Below, piece after piece: positions 1 to 7,859 of a stretch of 39,784 nt of DNA; the stretch's first letter is position 1; each line of letters opens with the position of its first letter. Made by a program: the position numbers and the translations under genes. The notes beneath the pieces were generated by a model that made no database searches, had not been told where the DNA came from, and saw nothing but the letters and a program-made list of their open reading frames with translations. Source of the stretch: Streptosporangiaceae bacterium (GTDB lineage Bacteria; Actinomycetota; Actinomycetes; Streptosporangiales; Streptosporangiaceae); contig JAFARZ010000317.1 in NCBI GenBank assembly GCA_019245115.1, positions 1 through 39,784 on the forward strand, in the 5' to 3' direction.

Positions 1-42
1 ACCACCGCCATCCGCCACGCCGCCGGACAGCACCACCACTAA
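1..42 (+). CDS. 3' end of an unidentified gene (partial)
   Basis: The first reading frame is open from the window edge to a TAA at 40-42 and gives the tail TTAIRHAAGQHHH. Only 13 residues are visible, so no function can be assigned. The call rests on the open frame and on a terminator-like hairpin about 20 nt after the stop. By synteny with other actinomycetes, genes of the parA/parB neighbourhood would lie to the left, but nothing in these residues identifies such a gene. Confidence 0.45.
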   Translation, partial: TTAIRHAAGQHHH

Positions 43-62
43 ACCCCGCACCACACCAGCCC

Positions 63-94
63 GCAGGCCCCGCCACCACCCGGCCGGGGCCTGC
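63..94 (+). terminator. GC-rich hairpin after the left-edge gene
   Basis: Positions 63-72 pair with 85-94 to form a 10-bp GC-rich stem with a 12-nt loop. No U-tract follows, which is usual for actinobacterial terminators. It starts 20 nt after the stop codon at 42. Confidence 0.55.
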
Positions 95-386
95 CGCCAT
101 TCACACCCAGACCCACTCACCACTCAAGGTCCATACAGGGCAACCGCAAGGTGGCTGGCTGCCTGCCCGGTATGCGGTGATATGCGTCGCTCGCCAGCCT
201 GGCAGGAGTCGTAAGGAAACGGTCTCGTCGGCAGGCCGCAAACATACGTTGTTCCTGAGCCGCACATGGCGACCAGAATGATGCGAGGCCCAGATCAACC
301 GCAATTCGCGAGCCCGGCTGGTGTCTGCCGGGCACCTGGGCAAACCGGTCATATTGGGCTAAGTTTCGGGGTCGTCGAAGGGGGTG
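95..386. other. Non-coding stretch, no gene recognised
   Basis: I find no open frame here with convincing codon use. The minus-strand frames crossing it (one 83 codons long) lack the strong GC bias at third positions seen in the real genes and have no ribosome-binding site. It probably holds the upstream region of the regulator gene at 577. Confidence 0.4.
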
Positions 387-437
387 GTTGGCGCAACCTA
401 CCCCTTGGGTGGGTGTAGTTGGCGCAACGTACCCCTT
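387..437. promoter_or_regulatory. Two tandem 20-bp repeats, each with a dyad
   Basis: The 20-bp units at 387-406 and 418-437 are identical except at one position and start 31 bp apart, about three helical turns. Each contains the inverted repeat GTTG-gcg-CAAC. A weaker partial third unit follows around 446-461. They lie 140-190 bp upstream of the XRE-type regulator, so an autoregulatory operator is a reasonable inference. No binding protein can be named from sequence. Confidence 0.45.
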
Positions 438-576
438 ATCGATGGCGTTGACGTACCCGTGACGCTGGCACACCGGCGGCATGCCGATGATGCCCTGCTG
501 TGTCGGCCGTTGCGTGGCGGGCCGGAAGGGCCGCCGCATAGCATGCCAGTAGTCACCGAACACTCGAGGTTGGCTG

Positions 577-1815
577 ATGCTCGATGATCTCGCAGGGAAG
601 CGAACCGGCGAGCGAATACAGATAATCCGCGAGCGCCGTGGGCTTACCCGCCCGGTGCTTGCCGGGCTTGTCGGCATGTCCACGTCCTGGCTCAAGGGAA
701 TCGAACGAGGTGCTCGCCTACCGCCGAGGCTGCCACTACTTGTCAGGCTCGCAGAGGCGTTGTCGCTCGGTGACGTTGCCGTGCTGGCCGGCACGGACAT
801 GGATCTCGGAGGTGCCGCATCTGTCCCGGTTGCCTCGTTCACTCGGATTCCGCACGATGCAGTGCCCGCCATACGCGAGTCGGTCCGTGATCCGCTACTC
901 GTCGTCCCTCCTCGTCCGACTGATGTGGCCATGCTGGCGGCGCGTGCCGCGGACGCGTGGCAGCTATGGCATCAATCGACCGAGCACCGGACCGATGTGG
1001 GTCGCATCCTGCCCCGACTCGTCACCGACGCGCGTATCGCTGCTCGTGTCGCCGAGGACCGGGACCGCCGAGCCGCAAATGCGGTCTTGGCCGACGTATA
1101 TGCGCTCGTCCAGCACGAGATCGTCTGGGCATCAGAGACCGAGCTGACATGGACCGTAGCGGACCGCGCTATGACCGCGGCGCAGGACGCCGACACGCCC
1201 GTGGCGCTCGGCGGCGCGGCGTGGACACTTGGCATGGTGCAGCGCTCCACGTGCGACACCGACGGCGCACTCAGCCTCGCCCTCGATGCCGCCAGGCTCC
1301 TTGAGCGACGGCGTGAGGATAGCGACGAGATCGCCGCCCTGTATGGTGCACTCCAATTGCACGCCGCGACTACTGCCGCGCGGGCGGGAAGAGAGGGAGA
1401 TGCCTGGCGGTACTGGGATATCGCTAAATCCACCGCCGAGCGGCTCGCCGACCACTACCACCATCCGTGGACGATGTTCGGGACCTCCAACGTGAAGCTG
1501 CACGCGGTCTCTATTTCCGCGGATCTGTCCAAGTCCGTTGAGGCGCGCGGGCGCGCCGAGGACATCGACCCTGAGGAGATACCCAGCCGGGAGCGCCGTG
1601 GGCGACTGGGAGTGGAGATCGCCCGCTCCTACCATCAACGCCGCGATTACACCGCCACTCTTCATTGGCTGGAGCAGGCCCATCAGGTGTCGGCCGACTC
1701 CGTGCGTTATTCCCCAACCGCCCGGCAGATGACCGCCGATGTCGTGGATCACGGCGGGAAGCTAGTCAGCCGTAGGGCACGGTCGCTAGCCGGGAGCATC
1801 GGTCTGCCCCTGTGA
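577..1815 (+). CDS. XRE-family regulator with C-terminal TPR-like region
   Basis: The protein has 412 residues. Residues 10-70 form a helix-turn-helix of the XRE type (ERIQIIRERRGLTR, then a GMSTSWLKGIERG recognition region). The rest is alpha-helical, rich in alanine and arginine, and resembles the TPR-like C-terminal halves of large actinobacterial XRE regulators. GAGG at 566-569 is spaced 7 nt from the ATG. The gene starts a set with two small unknown genes. Tandem dyads about 150 bp upstream may be its operator. The ligand and targets are unknown. Regulators of this kind often sit in variable islands, in keeping with the unconserved neighbours here. Confidence 0.8.
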   Translation: MLDDLAGKRTGERIQIIRERRGLTRPVLAGLVGMSTSWLKGIERGARLPPRLPLLVRLAEALSLGDVAVLAGTDMDLGGAASVPVASFTRIPHDAVPAIRESVRDPLLVVPPRPTDVAMLAARAADAWQLWHQSTEHRTDVGRILPRLVTDARIAARVAEDRDRRAANAVLADVYALVQHEIVWASETELTWTVADRAMTAAQDADTPVALGGAAWTLGMVQRSTCDTDGALSLALDAARLLERRREDSDEIAALYGALQLHAATTAARAGREGDAWRYWDIAKSTAERLADHYHHPWTMFGTSNVKLHAVSISADLSKSVEARGRAEDIDPEEIPSRERRGRLGVEIARSYHQRRDYTATLHWLEQAHQVSADSVRYSPTARQMTADVVDHGGKLVSRRARSLAGSIGLPL

Positions 1816-1954
1816 TTGAGGGATGCGCACTGCGTCCTTCGCGGCCCGGTCGCGTGCCGAACACCCTGGAGACCATTGAGCGTCTACAGTCGCTGTGTTG
1901 TGGGCCCAGAAGGCATGCGCAATGAGTTTCCGAGCTCGTACAGGGAGAGGAGTC

Positions 1955-2440
1955 ATGGTGAAGACATGTGGCAGGAAGGCGCACATAAAGATGAACGCGA
2001 CCAGCATAGCGAGATCCGCGGCCAGCGCTGATGCGGACTTGGAACTGCCCGGCGAGTGGGATCGGTGGCCGCACAGCGCTTTTCCCGGAATCGGCACCGA
2101 AGCGGCCGATGTGCGCCGGCGTATTGCGGCCGGACCCTTTCTAGGCGACCTGCCACTGCCGCCGGAGGCGACGGCCGAGCAGGGGTCCGTGGATGCGGCA
2201 GTAGTTGAGTCCGACCTATCCTCGGCCGGCTCGTGGCGGCCTACCGATCAAGGTGGCCAAGGTGGCGAGCTGGAGTGGCTGATGCTGGCTTGGGGTGACG
2301 GTTATGAAGACATCGTGATGGACGGCGCTCAGTGGCGGGCTCGCAGGCGTGATGGAAACGGCGACATGTTCAGCGCGGCCACGGCCGACGAACTGGATGC
2401 CGCTCTCCGCGCGGACTGGGCGCATCGCGAGGGGAAATGA
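1955..2440 (+). CDS. Hypothetical protein, 161 aa
   Basis: I chose the ATG at 1955 because GGGAGAGG lies just before it; an earlier in-frame start at 1895 has no such site. I do not recognise the family. The N-terminal half is low complexity and probably disordered. The C-terminal 55 residues look folded: a hydrophobic LEWLMLAWGDGYE, then QWRARRRDGNGD and a helix ATADELDAALRADWAHR. This pattern recalls small actinobacterial proteins encoded beside XRE regulators, where the tail reads as a short beta hairpin plus a helix. Its stop overlaps the next start as ATGA, so the two are probably translated together. Confidence 0.65.
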   Translation: MVKTCGRKAHIKMNATSIARSAASADADLELPGEWDRWPHSAFPGIGTEAADVRRRIAAGPFLGDLPLPPEATAEQGSVDAAVVESDLSSAGSWRPTDQGGQGGELEWLMLAWGDGYEDIVMDGAQWRARRRDGNGDMFSAATADELDAALRADWAHREGK

Positions 2441-2730
2441 CCGCACCGCTCGATGTGACAACCGGCGGCAAAGATGTCGCGCGGACGGTGTTCCGTACCG
2501 CCGATGATCTGCTCAAGCTGCTGGAGCGGTATGACATGCTGTCCGAATCGCTGGAGGCCGGGCTGCGGGAGCTGCGAGCCGAACTCACGGACACCCTCTG
2601 CCCATACACCGTCGAGCAACTCGATGCGGAGAAGCGGAAGCTCGACGAGCGGTTCCCGGAGTTCGAGCACCGTTACACCCGCTGCGGAAGCATCGTCACG
2701 TGGTCCGATCGACGAAGGCCAGGGGCTTAA
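2437..2730 (+). CDS. Hypothetical protein, 97 aa, coupled to upstream gene
   Basis: It starts with ATG inside an ATGA overlap with the previous gene, preceded by GAGGGG, which indicates translational coupling. The product is mostly charged helix (residues 18-75, with ERYDMLSESLEAGLRELRAEL and QLDAEKRKLDERFPEFEHRY), likely a short helical hairpin or coiled coil. I do not recognise the family. Together with the 161-aa gene and the XRE regulator it appears to be one transcription unit that ends before parS. Confidence 0.6.
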   Translation: MTAPLDVTTGGKDVARTVFRTADDLLKLLERYDMLSESLEAGLRELRAELTDTLCPYTVEQLDAEKRKLDERFPEFEHRYTRCGSIVTWSDRRRPGA

Positions 2731-2816
2731 TCCAAGCGCTCTGGCAGCGGCCGGTGAGCCGCGGTATGGCGATCGAAAGGGAAGGACTTCTTCCGCCGGG
2801 AACGCGCTTACTCGAG

Positions 2817-2844
2817 GGCGGCCGTTTCACGTGAAACGGCCGCC
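2817..2844. other. parS: parS chromosome-partition site (28-bp perfect palindrome)
   Basis: GTTTCACGTGAAAC at 2824-2837 matches exactly the core bound by ParB in actinobacteria. The inverted symmetry continues outward without a mismatch to 2817 and 2844, giving 14-bp arms. It lies between the convergent gene ends at 2730 and 2874, so it could also work as a terminator hairpin. Its presence supports an oriC-proximal location. I saw no second perfect copy in this window. Confidence 0.85.
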
Positions 2845-2873
2845 TGAGACTACGCGCTGAAACACACAGATGG

Positions 2874-3902
2874 TCAGGAATCGGCGGTGGCGTGGATGTC
2901 GGCCAGGAAGGCATCGACATCGGCGGGAGGGGTGTCGAAGGCAGCCATCCAGCGGACCAGCGACTTGCTCTCGCCCCAGGTCTCGAAGATCCAGTCCCGC
3001 TGGAGGGCCTCGATCTGGCGTGGGGGAACCTGCGCGAACACGGCATTCGCCTGGACCGGATAGGCAATCGACACGCCGGGGACATCATGGAGGCCGTCGG
3101 CCAGACGCCGCGCCATAGCGTTGGCGTGCCCCGCGTTCTTGCGCCACAGGCCGTCTTGCATCAATGCGGAGAACTGTGCAGCCACGAAACGCATCTTCGA
3201 CGCCAACTGCGTCTGCTGTTTGCGGAGATAGAGCACGCTGCCAACCGTGTCGGGCCGCATTACGATCAGGGCCTCCGCACCCACCGCGCCGTTCTTGGTG
3301 CCGCCGAAGCTCAGCACGTCGGCGCACTCCGCGATGTCGCCCAGGTCGCAGTCCAGCGTGGCCGCCGCATTGGACAGGCGGGCACCGTCGATGTACACCA
3401 GCAGACCGCTGGCGTGGCAGAAGTCGTAGACCTTGCGAAGCTCCTCCAGGGAATAGCATGTGCCAAACTCGGTCGACTGAGTCAGCGCGACCAGTCCCGG
3501 CTGGGAAAAATGTTCGTCCCTGCTGCCCGGCAGACGCTGGGCGATGAGCTCCGGGGTCAGCTTTCCGTCGGGCGCGGGAACCTGGAGCAGCTTGGTGCCG
3601 ACCAGGCGCTCAGCGGAGCCGCATTCGTCGGTATTGATATGCGCGGATTCCGCGCATATGACGGCTCCATGCCGGCTGAGCAGAGCGCTCAACCCCAAGA
3701 TGTTGGCCCCGCCGCCGGTGAAGACGAAGAACACCTCTCCTTCGCACCGGAATGCCTGTCGCAATTCAGCGCTGGCAAGGGCCGTCCACTTGTCGGCGCC
3801 GTAGGCAACCGCGTCGCCCGAGTTCGCCTCCAGCATGGCCTGGAGCACCGCGGGATGTGCACCGGCATGGTTGTCGCTACCAAAGCTCTTGCGTTGGGTC
3901 AT
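2874..3902 (-). CDS. Low-specificity L-threonine aldolase / beta-eliminating lyase family
   Basis: A fold-type I PLP enzyme of about 343 residues. Landmarks are SFGSDNHAGAHP at the N terminus, the glycine-rich VFTGGGANI, the DGARLSNAA aspartate region and the PLP-binding lysine in SFGGTKNGAVG (about residue 203). Family members cleave L-threonine or L-allo-threonine to glycine and acetaldehyde, or act on related beta-hydroxy amino acids; the real substrate cannot be read from sequence. I chose the ATG at 3902; a GTG two codons upstream (3908) is equally possible, and neither has a clear ribosome-binding site. It is separated from the downstream ligase gene by about 155 bp in which I see no other gene. 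Confidence 0.85.
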   Translation of the reverse strand: MTQRKSFGSDNHAGAHPAVLQAMLEANSGDAVAYGADKWTALASAELRQAFRCEGEVFFVFTGGGANILGLSALLSRHGAVICAESAHINTDECGSAERLVGTKLLQVPAPDGKLTPELIAQRLPGSRDEHFSQPGLVALTQSTEFGTCYSLEELRKVYDFCHASGLLVYIDGARLSNAAATLDCDLGDIAECADVLSFGGTKNGAVGAEALIVMRPDTVGSVLYLRKQQTQLASKMRFVAAQFSALMQDGLWRKNAGHANAMARRLADGLHDVPGVSIAYPVQANAVFAQVPPRQIEALQRDWIFETWGESKSLVRWMAAFDTPPADVDAFLADIHATADS

Positions 3903-4058
3903 GAACACGAGCGTAGAGGAGGGGAAGGAGCTCTGCTTCCGCGGGCGACGGGGAGCGTGATCAGGCCGAAGCTCTGGCTGACAATGTGAAATTTCCTTCA
4001 GGCCAGCATCCCGCGCAACAGGGAGCTCGATCAGGCCGGGATTCCCGGCACGGTGAAC

Positions 4059-5018
4059 TCAGGCTCCGCGGGCCACGGCGATCTCGATCAGCTTCAGGCA
4101 GGCTTCCCCGAAGTGGTGCCCGCTCGCCTCGAGTGCTAGCGGGAACGTGCTCGTCTCGGTCATGCCGGGCGATACGTTCGCCTCGAGGAAGTAGGCGGTG
4201 CCCTCCTCATCGAGGATCAGATCGGTCCGGGACAGATCCCGCAATCCGAGGACGGAATGTGCGGTCAGGGCCGCATCGGCGACCTCGCGCGCCGCCGATG
4301 CGGAAAGCCGTGCCGGCACGTAGAACTCGGTCTGCCCCGCGGTGTAACGGGCTGAGTAGTCATAGCCGTGTTCCCCAGGGACGATCTCGACCGCGGGGAG
4401 CGCGTGCGGACCGTCACCCAGGTCCAGGACGCCGACCGCCACTTCGGTGCCCCGTACGAACTGCTCGATGAGCGCTATCTCGCCGTACGCGAAGCAGCTG
4501 AGCAGCGCGGCGGACAGGTCAGCCGCGCTACGTACCGCGCCGGCGCCAAGGGAAGATCCGCCACGGGACGGTTTCACGTACAACGGCAGGCCGAGCCGGG
4601 CCACGATCAGATCGACGACCGCCGAGGCCCCGAGATCATGAAACGTCTCCCGAGGCAGTGTCGCCGACGTCGGCGTGGCCACGCCGGCGGCGGCCATCAG
4701 CGACTTCGCAGTCGGCTTGTCGAACGCGGCCCGGCAGGCACTCGGTATCGAGCCGACGTACGGTATGCGGAGGAGTCCGAGCACTTCCCGGATCGACCCG
4801 TCCTCGCCGCAACTGCCGTGAATGGCGGGGAAGATCGCGCTGGGCAGATAGTCTCCAAGCTTCGCCAGCAGGGCCGAATCCGCGTCCAGCACCGCGGTGT
4901 CGATGCCCAGCTTCACAAGCTCGTCACGCACGCGCCCTCCTGAACGCAGCGAGACCTCGCGTTCCGGAGACAGGCCACCCGCCAGAACGACAACTTGATC
5001 TAGTGCGCCGACAGTCAT
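4059..5018 (-). CDS. D-alanine--D-alanine ligase family protein (ATP-grasp)
   Basis: A 319-residue ATP-grasp enzyme. Visible motifs are GGLSPEREVSL near the N terminus, the glycine-rich HGSCGEDG, KPSRGGSSLG in the ATP-binding lid and EANVSPGMT, which carries the metal-binding Glu/Asn and substrate-binding residues. Classical Ddl makes D-Ala-D-Ala for peptidoglycan. The start at 5018 overlaps the aminotransferase stop as ATGA; a longer open frame to 5132 would run well into that gene and lacks support. Coupling to an aminotransferase suggests the pair may supply and ligate a particular amino acid, so a second, non-housekeeping ligase role is possible. Confidence 0.85.
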   Translation of the reverse strand: MTVGALDQVVVLAGGLSPEREVSLRSGGRVRDELVKLGIDTAVLDADSALLAKLGDYLPSAIFPAIHGSCGEDGSIREVLGLLRIPYVGSIPSACRAAFDKPTAKSLMAAAGVATPTSATLPRETFHDLGASAVVDLIVARLGLPLYVKPSRGGSSLGAGAVRSAADLSAALLSCFAYGEIALIEQFVRGTEVAVGVLDLGDGPHALPAVEIVPGEHGYDYSARYTAGQTEFYVPARLSASAAREVADAALTAHSVLGLRDLSRTDLILDEEGTAYFLEANVSPGMTETSTFPLALEASGHHFGEACLKLIEIAVARGA

Positions 5019-6286
5019 ACGGAGGGAACTCCCGAGGCGAAGTCGTGGCGGAGTTCGATCTCGCCCTCCACCACCGCGGCGAGCCGGCGGATACCCTCGC
5101 GAATTCGCTCCGGGTCGGGGAATGCGTAGCAAAGCCGGGCGAACTGCCCACCCGAGCCGTCCGCGTAGAAACCGGTGCCCGGCACGTATGCGACCCGGGC
5201 GGAGATCGCCCTCGGCAACATCGCCTTGGCGTCGACTCCGTCGGGCAGCCGGAGCCAGACGTAGAAGCCACCCGCCGGCTCAGTCCAGCCGCATCCGGGC
5301 GGCATCAAGCGGGCCAGCGCGTCGAGCGTCGCGTCCCGGCGGGCGCGGTACAGCTCGCGGAAGTCCTTGATCTGCTCACGCCAGGGCTGAGTGCTCAGGT
5401 ACTCACGAACGGTGAGCTGGGCGAAGCTGGAATGGCAGAGGACGGCCGACTCGGCGGCCAGGATCAGCTTGTCCCTGATCGCGGGCGGCGCGACGGCCCA
5501 GCCCACCCGGACACCGGCGGCGAAGGTCTTGGAGAACGTGCCCAGGTACACCACGCCCTCGGGATCGTCGGCGCGCAGGGCGCGCATCGGATCCCCGTCG
5601 AAGCCGAGCAGGCCGTACGGGTTGTCCTCTACCACCAGGAGCTCGGCGCGCTGGCAGATATCAAGGATCCGGTGGCGGCGGCTGAGCGCGAGCGTGACAC
5701 CGGCCGGGTTGTGGAAGTTCGGCACCGTGTACAGGAACTTGGCTCGCCGGCCCGACGCGGCGACGGCCGCGATAGCCTGCTCCAGCGCCTCGGGTATCAA
5801 TCCCTCGTCATCCATCGGGACATGCACCACGTCCGCCTGGTAGGCGGAGAACGCGCCCAGCGCGCCGACATAGGACGGCGCCTCGGCCAGAACCACATCG
5901 CCCGGATCCACGAAGATGCGGGCCAGCAAGTCGAGCGCCTGCTGGGAACCTACCGTGACCACCACGTCGTCCGGGTGGTCCTGCACACCCTCCAGCGACA
6001 TGACTTCGCAGATCCGCTCCCGCAGGCCCGCGTCACCTTGTGCCGTGCAGTACTGGAGGGCCTGCGTACCCTGGCCGGCCACCAGTTCACCAACCATGCT
6101 GCCGACGGCGTCCAGGGGCAGCGCCGCCACGTACGGCGTGCCGCCGGCCAGCGACACGATCTCGGGACGAGCGGCCACGGCGAACAGGGCGCGGATTTCC
6201 GAGGCAACCATACCTTTGGCACGTTCGGCGTATTGGCCGACATAGCGGTCGATACGCACAGCGGGTGAATCCGATCCAGCGGTCAC
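5015..6286 (-). CDS. PLP-dependent aminotransferase, class I/II (LysN/2-aminoadipate-like)
   Basis: I placed the start at the GTG at 6286, which has CAGGAG five nt upstream; the open frame continues 65 codons further but with no site. The 423-residue product has the class I/II order: an N-terminal SLAGGTPYVAALPL segment, TVGSQQALDLLARI, the PNFHNPAG active-site asparagine region, VVEDNPYGLL, and the PLP lysine in TFSKTFAAGVRVGW. It lacks the GntR-type DNA-binding domain of MocR regulators. Relatives transaminate 2-aminoadipate, aromatic or branched amino acids. A dyad lies just upstream, and the ligase gene follows with a 4-nt overlap. Confidence 0.85.
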   Translation of the reverse strand: MTAGSDSPAVRIDRYVGQYAERAKGMVASEIRALFAVAARPEIVSLAGGTPYVAALPLDAVGSMVGELVAGQGTQALQYCTAQGDAGLRERICEVMSLEGVQDHPDDVVVTVGSQQALDLLARIFVDPGDVVLAEAPSYVGALGAFSAYQADVVHVPMDDEGLIPEALEQAIAAVAASGRRAKFLYTVPNFHNPAGVTLALSRRHRILDICQRAELLVVEDNPYGLLGFDGDPMRALRADDPEGVVYLGTFSKTFAAGVRVGWAVAPPAIRDKLILAAESAVLCHSSFAQLTVREYLSTQPWREQIKDFRELYRARRDATLDALARLMPPGCGWTEPAGGFYVWLRLPDGVDAKAMLPRAISARVAYVPGTGFYADGSGGQFARLCYAFPDPERIREGIRRLAAVVEGEIELRHDFASGVPSV

Positions 6287-6299
6287 GGCCACTCCTGAT

Positions 6300-6317
6300 A
6301 ATGATCCGGGTATCATT
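6300..6317. promoter_or_regulatory. Inverted repeat upstream of the aminotransferase
   Basis: AATGAT at 6300-6305 and ATCATT at 6312-6317 are perfect inverted halves with a 6-bp centre. The dyad is AT-rich in a GC-rich background and ends 14 bp before the aminotransferase start, in the 316-bp gap between divergent genes. A repressor or activator site is inferred; no protein is identified. Confidence 0.35.
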
Positions 6318-6515
6318 CGAGGATAAGGGGTAAGCCGGGGGAAGCGTACGAAATATGCCGCCGGGAACCACAGATCACCCGGTGGTGAGCGGGAAACCGA
6401 ACGGAAAACCGGTCGGGAACAAGCGAGGAACGAGCCGAGGGGCGGGGTGCCCCCCGGGCAGCGAAGAGGGCCACGGCTCAAGCCCTACTCAACTGAGCCG
6501 GGGACGACAGGAAGT

Positions 6516-6567
6516 GGCGCCATCGAGGCGCCGCGCTGGCGGGGCGCGATTGAGGCACCTCGCGGGC
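6516..6567 (+). repeat. Two imperfect 25-bp repeats upstream of the GNAT gene
   Basis: Units 6516-6540 and 6543-6567 match at 20 of 25 positions, 27 bp apart. Read in the GNAT frame both give GAIEAPR, and four of the five differences fall on third codon positions. The rest of the 316-bp gap between the divergent genes (6287-6602) shows nothing else I can support. Confidence 0.45.
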
Positions 6568-6602
6568 AAGCGGGAAATACAGCATTTGGCCGGGGAAACA
6601 GG

Positions 6603-7223
6603 ATGTCGCGCCGTATTGTCAACATTACGCTGGATAACCTCAGCGATTTGCCGCCGAAGTGCCGAAAATGTGTGTTCTGGGAACTTGGCCCAATTGGCCG
6701 GGTGCGGGCGGAAGAAAGCACCGATCCTGAACTGGAGAAGGAGTCCTGGGTCTCCTCGGTGCTGCTCGAGTGGGGCAGCTGCGGCAAGATCGCCTACGTC
6801 GACGGCGTGCCAGCGGGCTACATGCTGTTCGCTCCGGCCCAGTATGTGCCCAGATCGGTGGCGTTCCCGACCAGTCCAGTGAGTGCCGACGCGGTCCTGT
6901 TCATGACCGCGCACCTGCTGAGCGAATTCCAGGGCGCTGGCATCGGCCGGATGCTCGTGCAGTCGATGGCGAAGGATCTCACCCGGCGCGGTGTCAAGGC
7001 GATCGAGGCGTTCGGCGATCGCCGATGGGAGTCGCCAGCCTGCGTGCTGCCGGTCGATTACCTGCTAGCGGTTGGCTTCAAAACCATCCGGCCGCACCAT
7101 CATTATCCTAGGCTGAGAATGGAACTGCGGACGATTCTCACCTGGCGAGAAGATGTCGAGGTGGCTCTGGAGCGTCTGCTCGGGTCGATGACTCCGGCGC
7201 CTCTTGTTCCCCGGGGGGTATAA
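6603..7223 (+). CDS. GNAT-family N-acetyltransferase
   Basis: A 206-residue protein with an N-terminal CxxC segment (PPKCRKCVFWEL) and a GNAT core: the acetyl-CoA-binding QGAGIGRML motif lies about halfway, followed by the helix QSMAKDLTRRGVKAIEA. I placed the start at the ATG at 6603, where GGGG lies 7 nt upstream; an in-frame GTG at 6447 with GAGGGG before it would add 52 residues. A GNAT gene holds the same place between parB and trxA in Streptomyces. The substrate is unknown. It is followed by a strong hairpin and converges with trxA. Confidence 0.85.
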   Translation: MSRRIVNITLDNLSDLPPKCRKCVFWELGPIGRVRAEESTDPELEKESWVSSVLLEWGSCGKIAYVDGVPAGYMLFAPAQYVPRSVAFPTSPVSADAVLFMTAHLLSEFQGAGIGRMLVQSMAKDLTRRGVKAIEAFGDRRWESPACVLPVDYLLAVGFKTIRPHHHYPRLRMELRTILTWREDVEVALERLLGSMTPAPLVPRGV

Positions 7224-7235
7224 AGGCTGTGTTTT

Positions 7236-7261
7236 CTGGGGGGTGGAAACCAACCCCCCAG
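7236..7261 (+). terminator. Strong G/C hairpin after the GNAT gene
   Basis: CTGGGGGGT at 7236-7244 pairs with ACCCCCCAG at 7253-7261 around an 8-nt loop, 12 nt after the GNAT stop codon. The same hairpin opens the second repeat copy at 21102. Confidence 0.6.
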
Positions 7262-7384
7262 ACCCCCCGGCCATCCTGCGCTTCTCACCGTTGGTGTCGC
7301 ATGGCCGGAAGGGCCTTTCAGGCCCCTCGCGGCCAGGCGACGCGCGAAGCTCGCTCACGCTCGCCGCGCTTGCCACCGTAGTCA
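7236..7384 (+). repeat. Interspersed repeat, copy A
   Basis: This stretch is closely similar over its whole length to 21102-21249: hairpin, a GACCCCCC(C)GGCC run, CTTCTC(A/G)CCGTTGGTGTCGC, a GGCC-rich hairpin, and GCGAAGCTCGCT followed by GCCGCG and TTGCCACCGT. It fills the convergent gap between the GNAT gene and trxA and encodes nothing recognisable. It looks like a non-autonomous, genome-dispersed element or a spread terminator cassette. Confidence 0.7.
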
Positions 7385-7489
7385 CCGAGTGGACCGCGAA
7401 GCTCGCCGCGCTTGCCACGGTAGTCACAAGGCGACTGCGAAGCTCGCCGCGCCTGCCACCGTAGTCATTGGGGCGACCGCGGAGCTTGC
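7345..7489 (+). repeat. Tandem 41-52-bp repeats at the end of copy A
   Basis: The core CGAAGCTCGC recurs at 7345, 7397 and 7438, and in degenerate form (CGGAGCTTGC) at 7480. The three full units continue as GCCGCG, GC(T/C)TGCCAC and GTAGTCA. Copy B has two cores, at 21212 and 21262. Array expansion within the element is likely. Confidence 0.65.
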
Positions 7490-7503
7490 TGCCTGCGGCT
7501 TCT

Positions 7504-7827
7504 TTAAATGAACTCGGCTAGCTCTCGGAGGAGGGCAGACTTTGGCTTGGCGCCTACGATCTGCTTCACTACCTCGCCGCCGGAAAAGACGTTCATGGTG
7601 GGGATGGCCATGATTCCGTAGCGCTGCGATACGCCGGGGTTCTCGTCGATGTTCAGCTTGACGACGTCGATCTTGTCGCCGTATTCGCTGGCGATCTCCT
7701 CAAGGACCGGGGCGACCATGCGGCACGGGCCACACCATTCGGCCCAGTAGTCCACGATGACCGGCTTGTCGCTCTTCAGGACCTCCTCATCGAAGGTCTG
7801 GTCAGTCACGACCTTGGTCGCGCCCAC
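7504..7827 (-). CDS. trxA: Thioredoxin
   Basis: A 107-residue thioredoxin with the active site WCGPC at residues 31-35 and the cis-proline region MAIPTMNVF. It reduces protein disulfides in the cytoplasm and is re-reduced by the TrxB encoded 32 bp upstream, with which it forms an operon. The start is a GTG at 7827; GAGGGG lies 11 nt before it, a rather long spacing, and a stop codon rules out the nearer GTG. Confidence 0.95.
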   Translation of the reverse strand: MGATKVVTDQTFDEEVLKSDKPVIVDYWAEWCGPCRMVAPVLEEIASEYGDKIDVVKLNIDENPGVSQRYGIMAIPTMNVFSGGEVVKQIVGAKPKSALLRELAEFI

Positions 7828-7859
7828 AACAGATCACACCCCTCAGGTTGAGTATCTTT

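Noticed and set aside
101..932. Minus-strand frames of 83 and 271 codons at the left end
   Set aside because: Codon use lacks the GC bias of the real genes, there is no ribosome-binding site, and the longer one runs antisense through the XRE regulator.
577..2730. Named toxin-antitoxin system
   Set aside because: No toxin fold or antitoxin motif can be recognised in the two small proteins, and the regulator is larger than typical XRE antitoxins.
4658..6268. 536-codon plus-strand frame
   Set aside because: Antisense to the aminotransferase and ligase genes, with the Arg/Gly/Ala-rich composition typical of shadow frames in high-GC DNA.
7345..7489. CRISPR-like array
   Set aside because: Units are unequal (52, 41, 42 bp), there are no unique spacers of constant size, and no cas genes; the same motif is part of a dispersed repeat.
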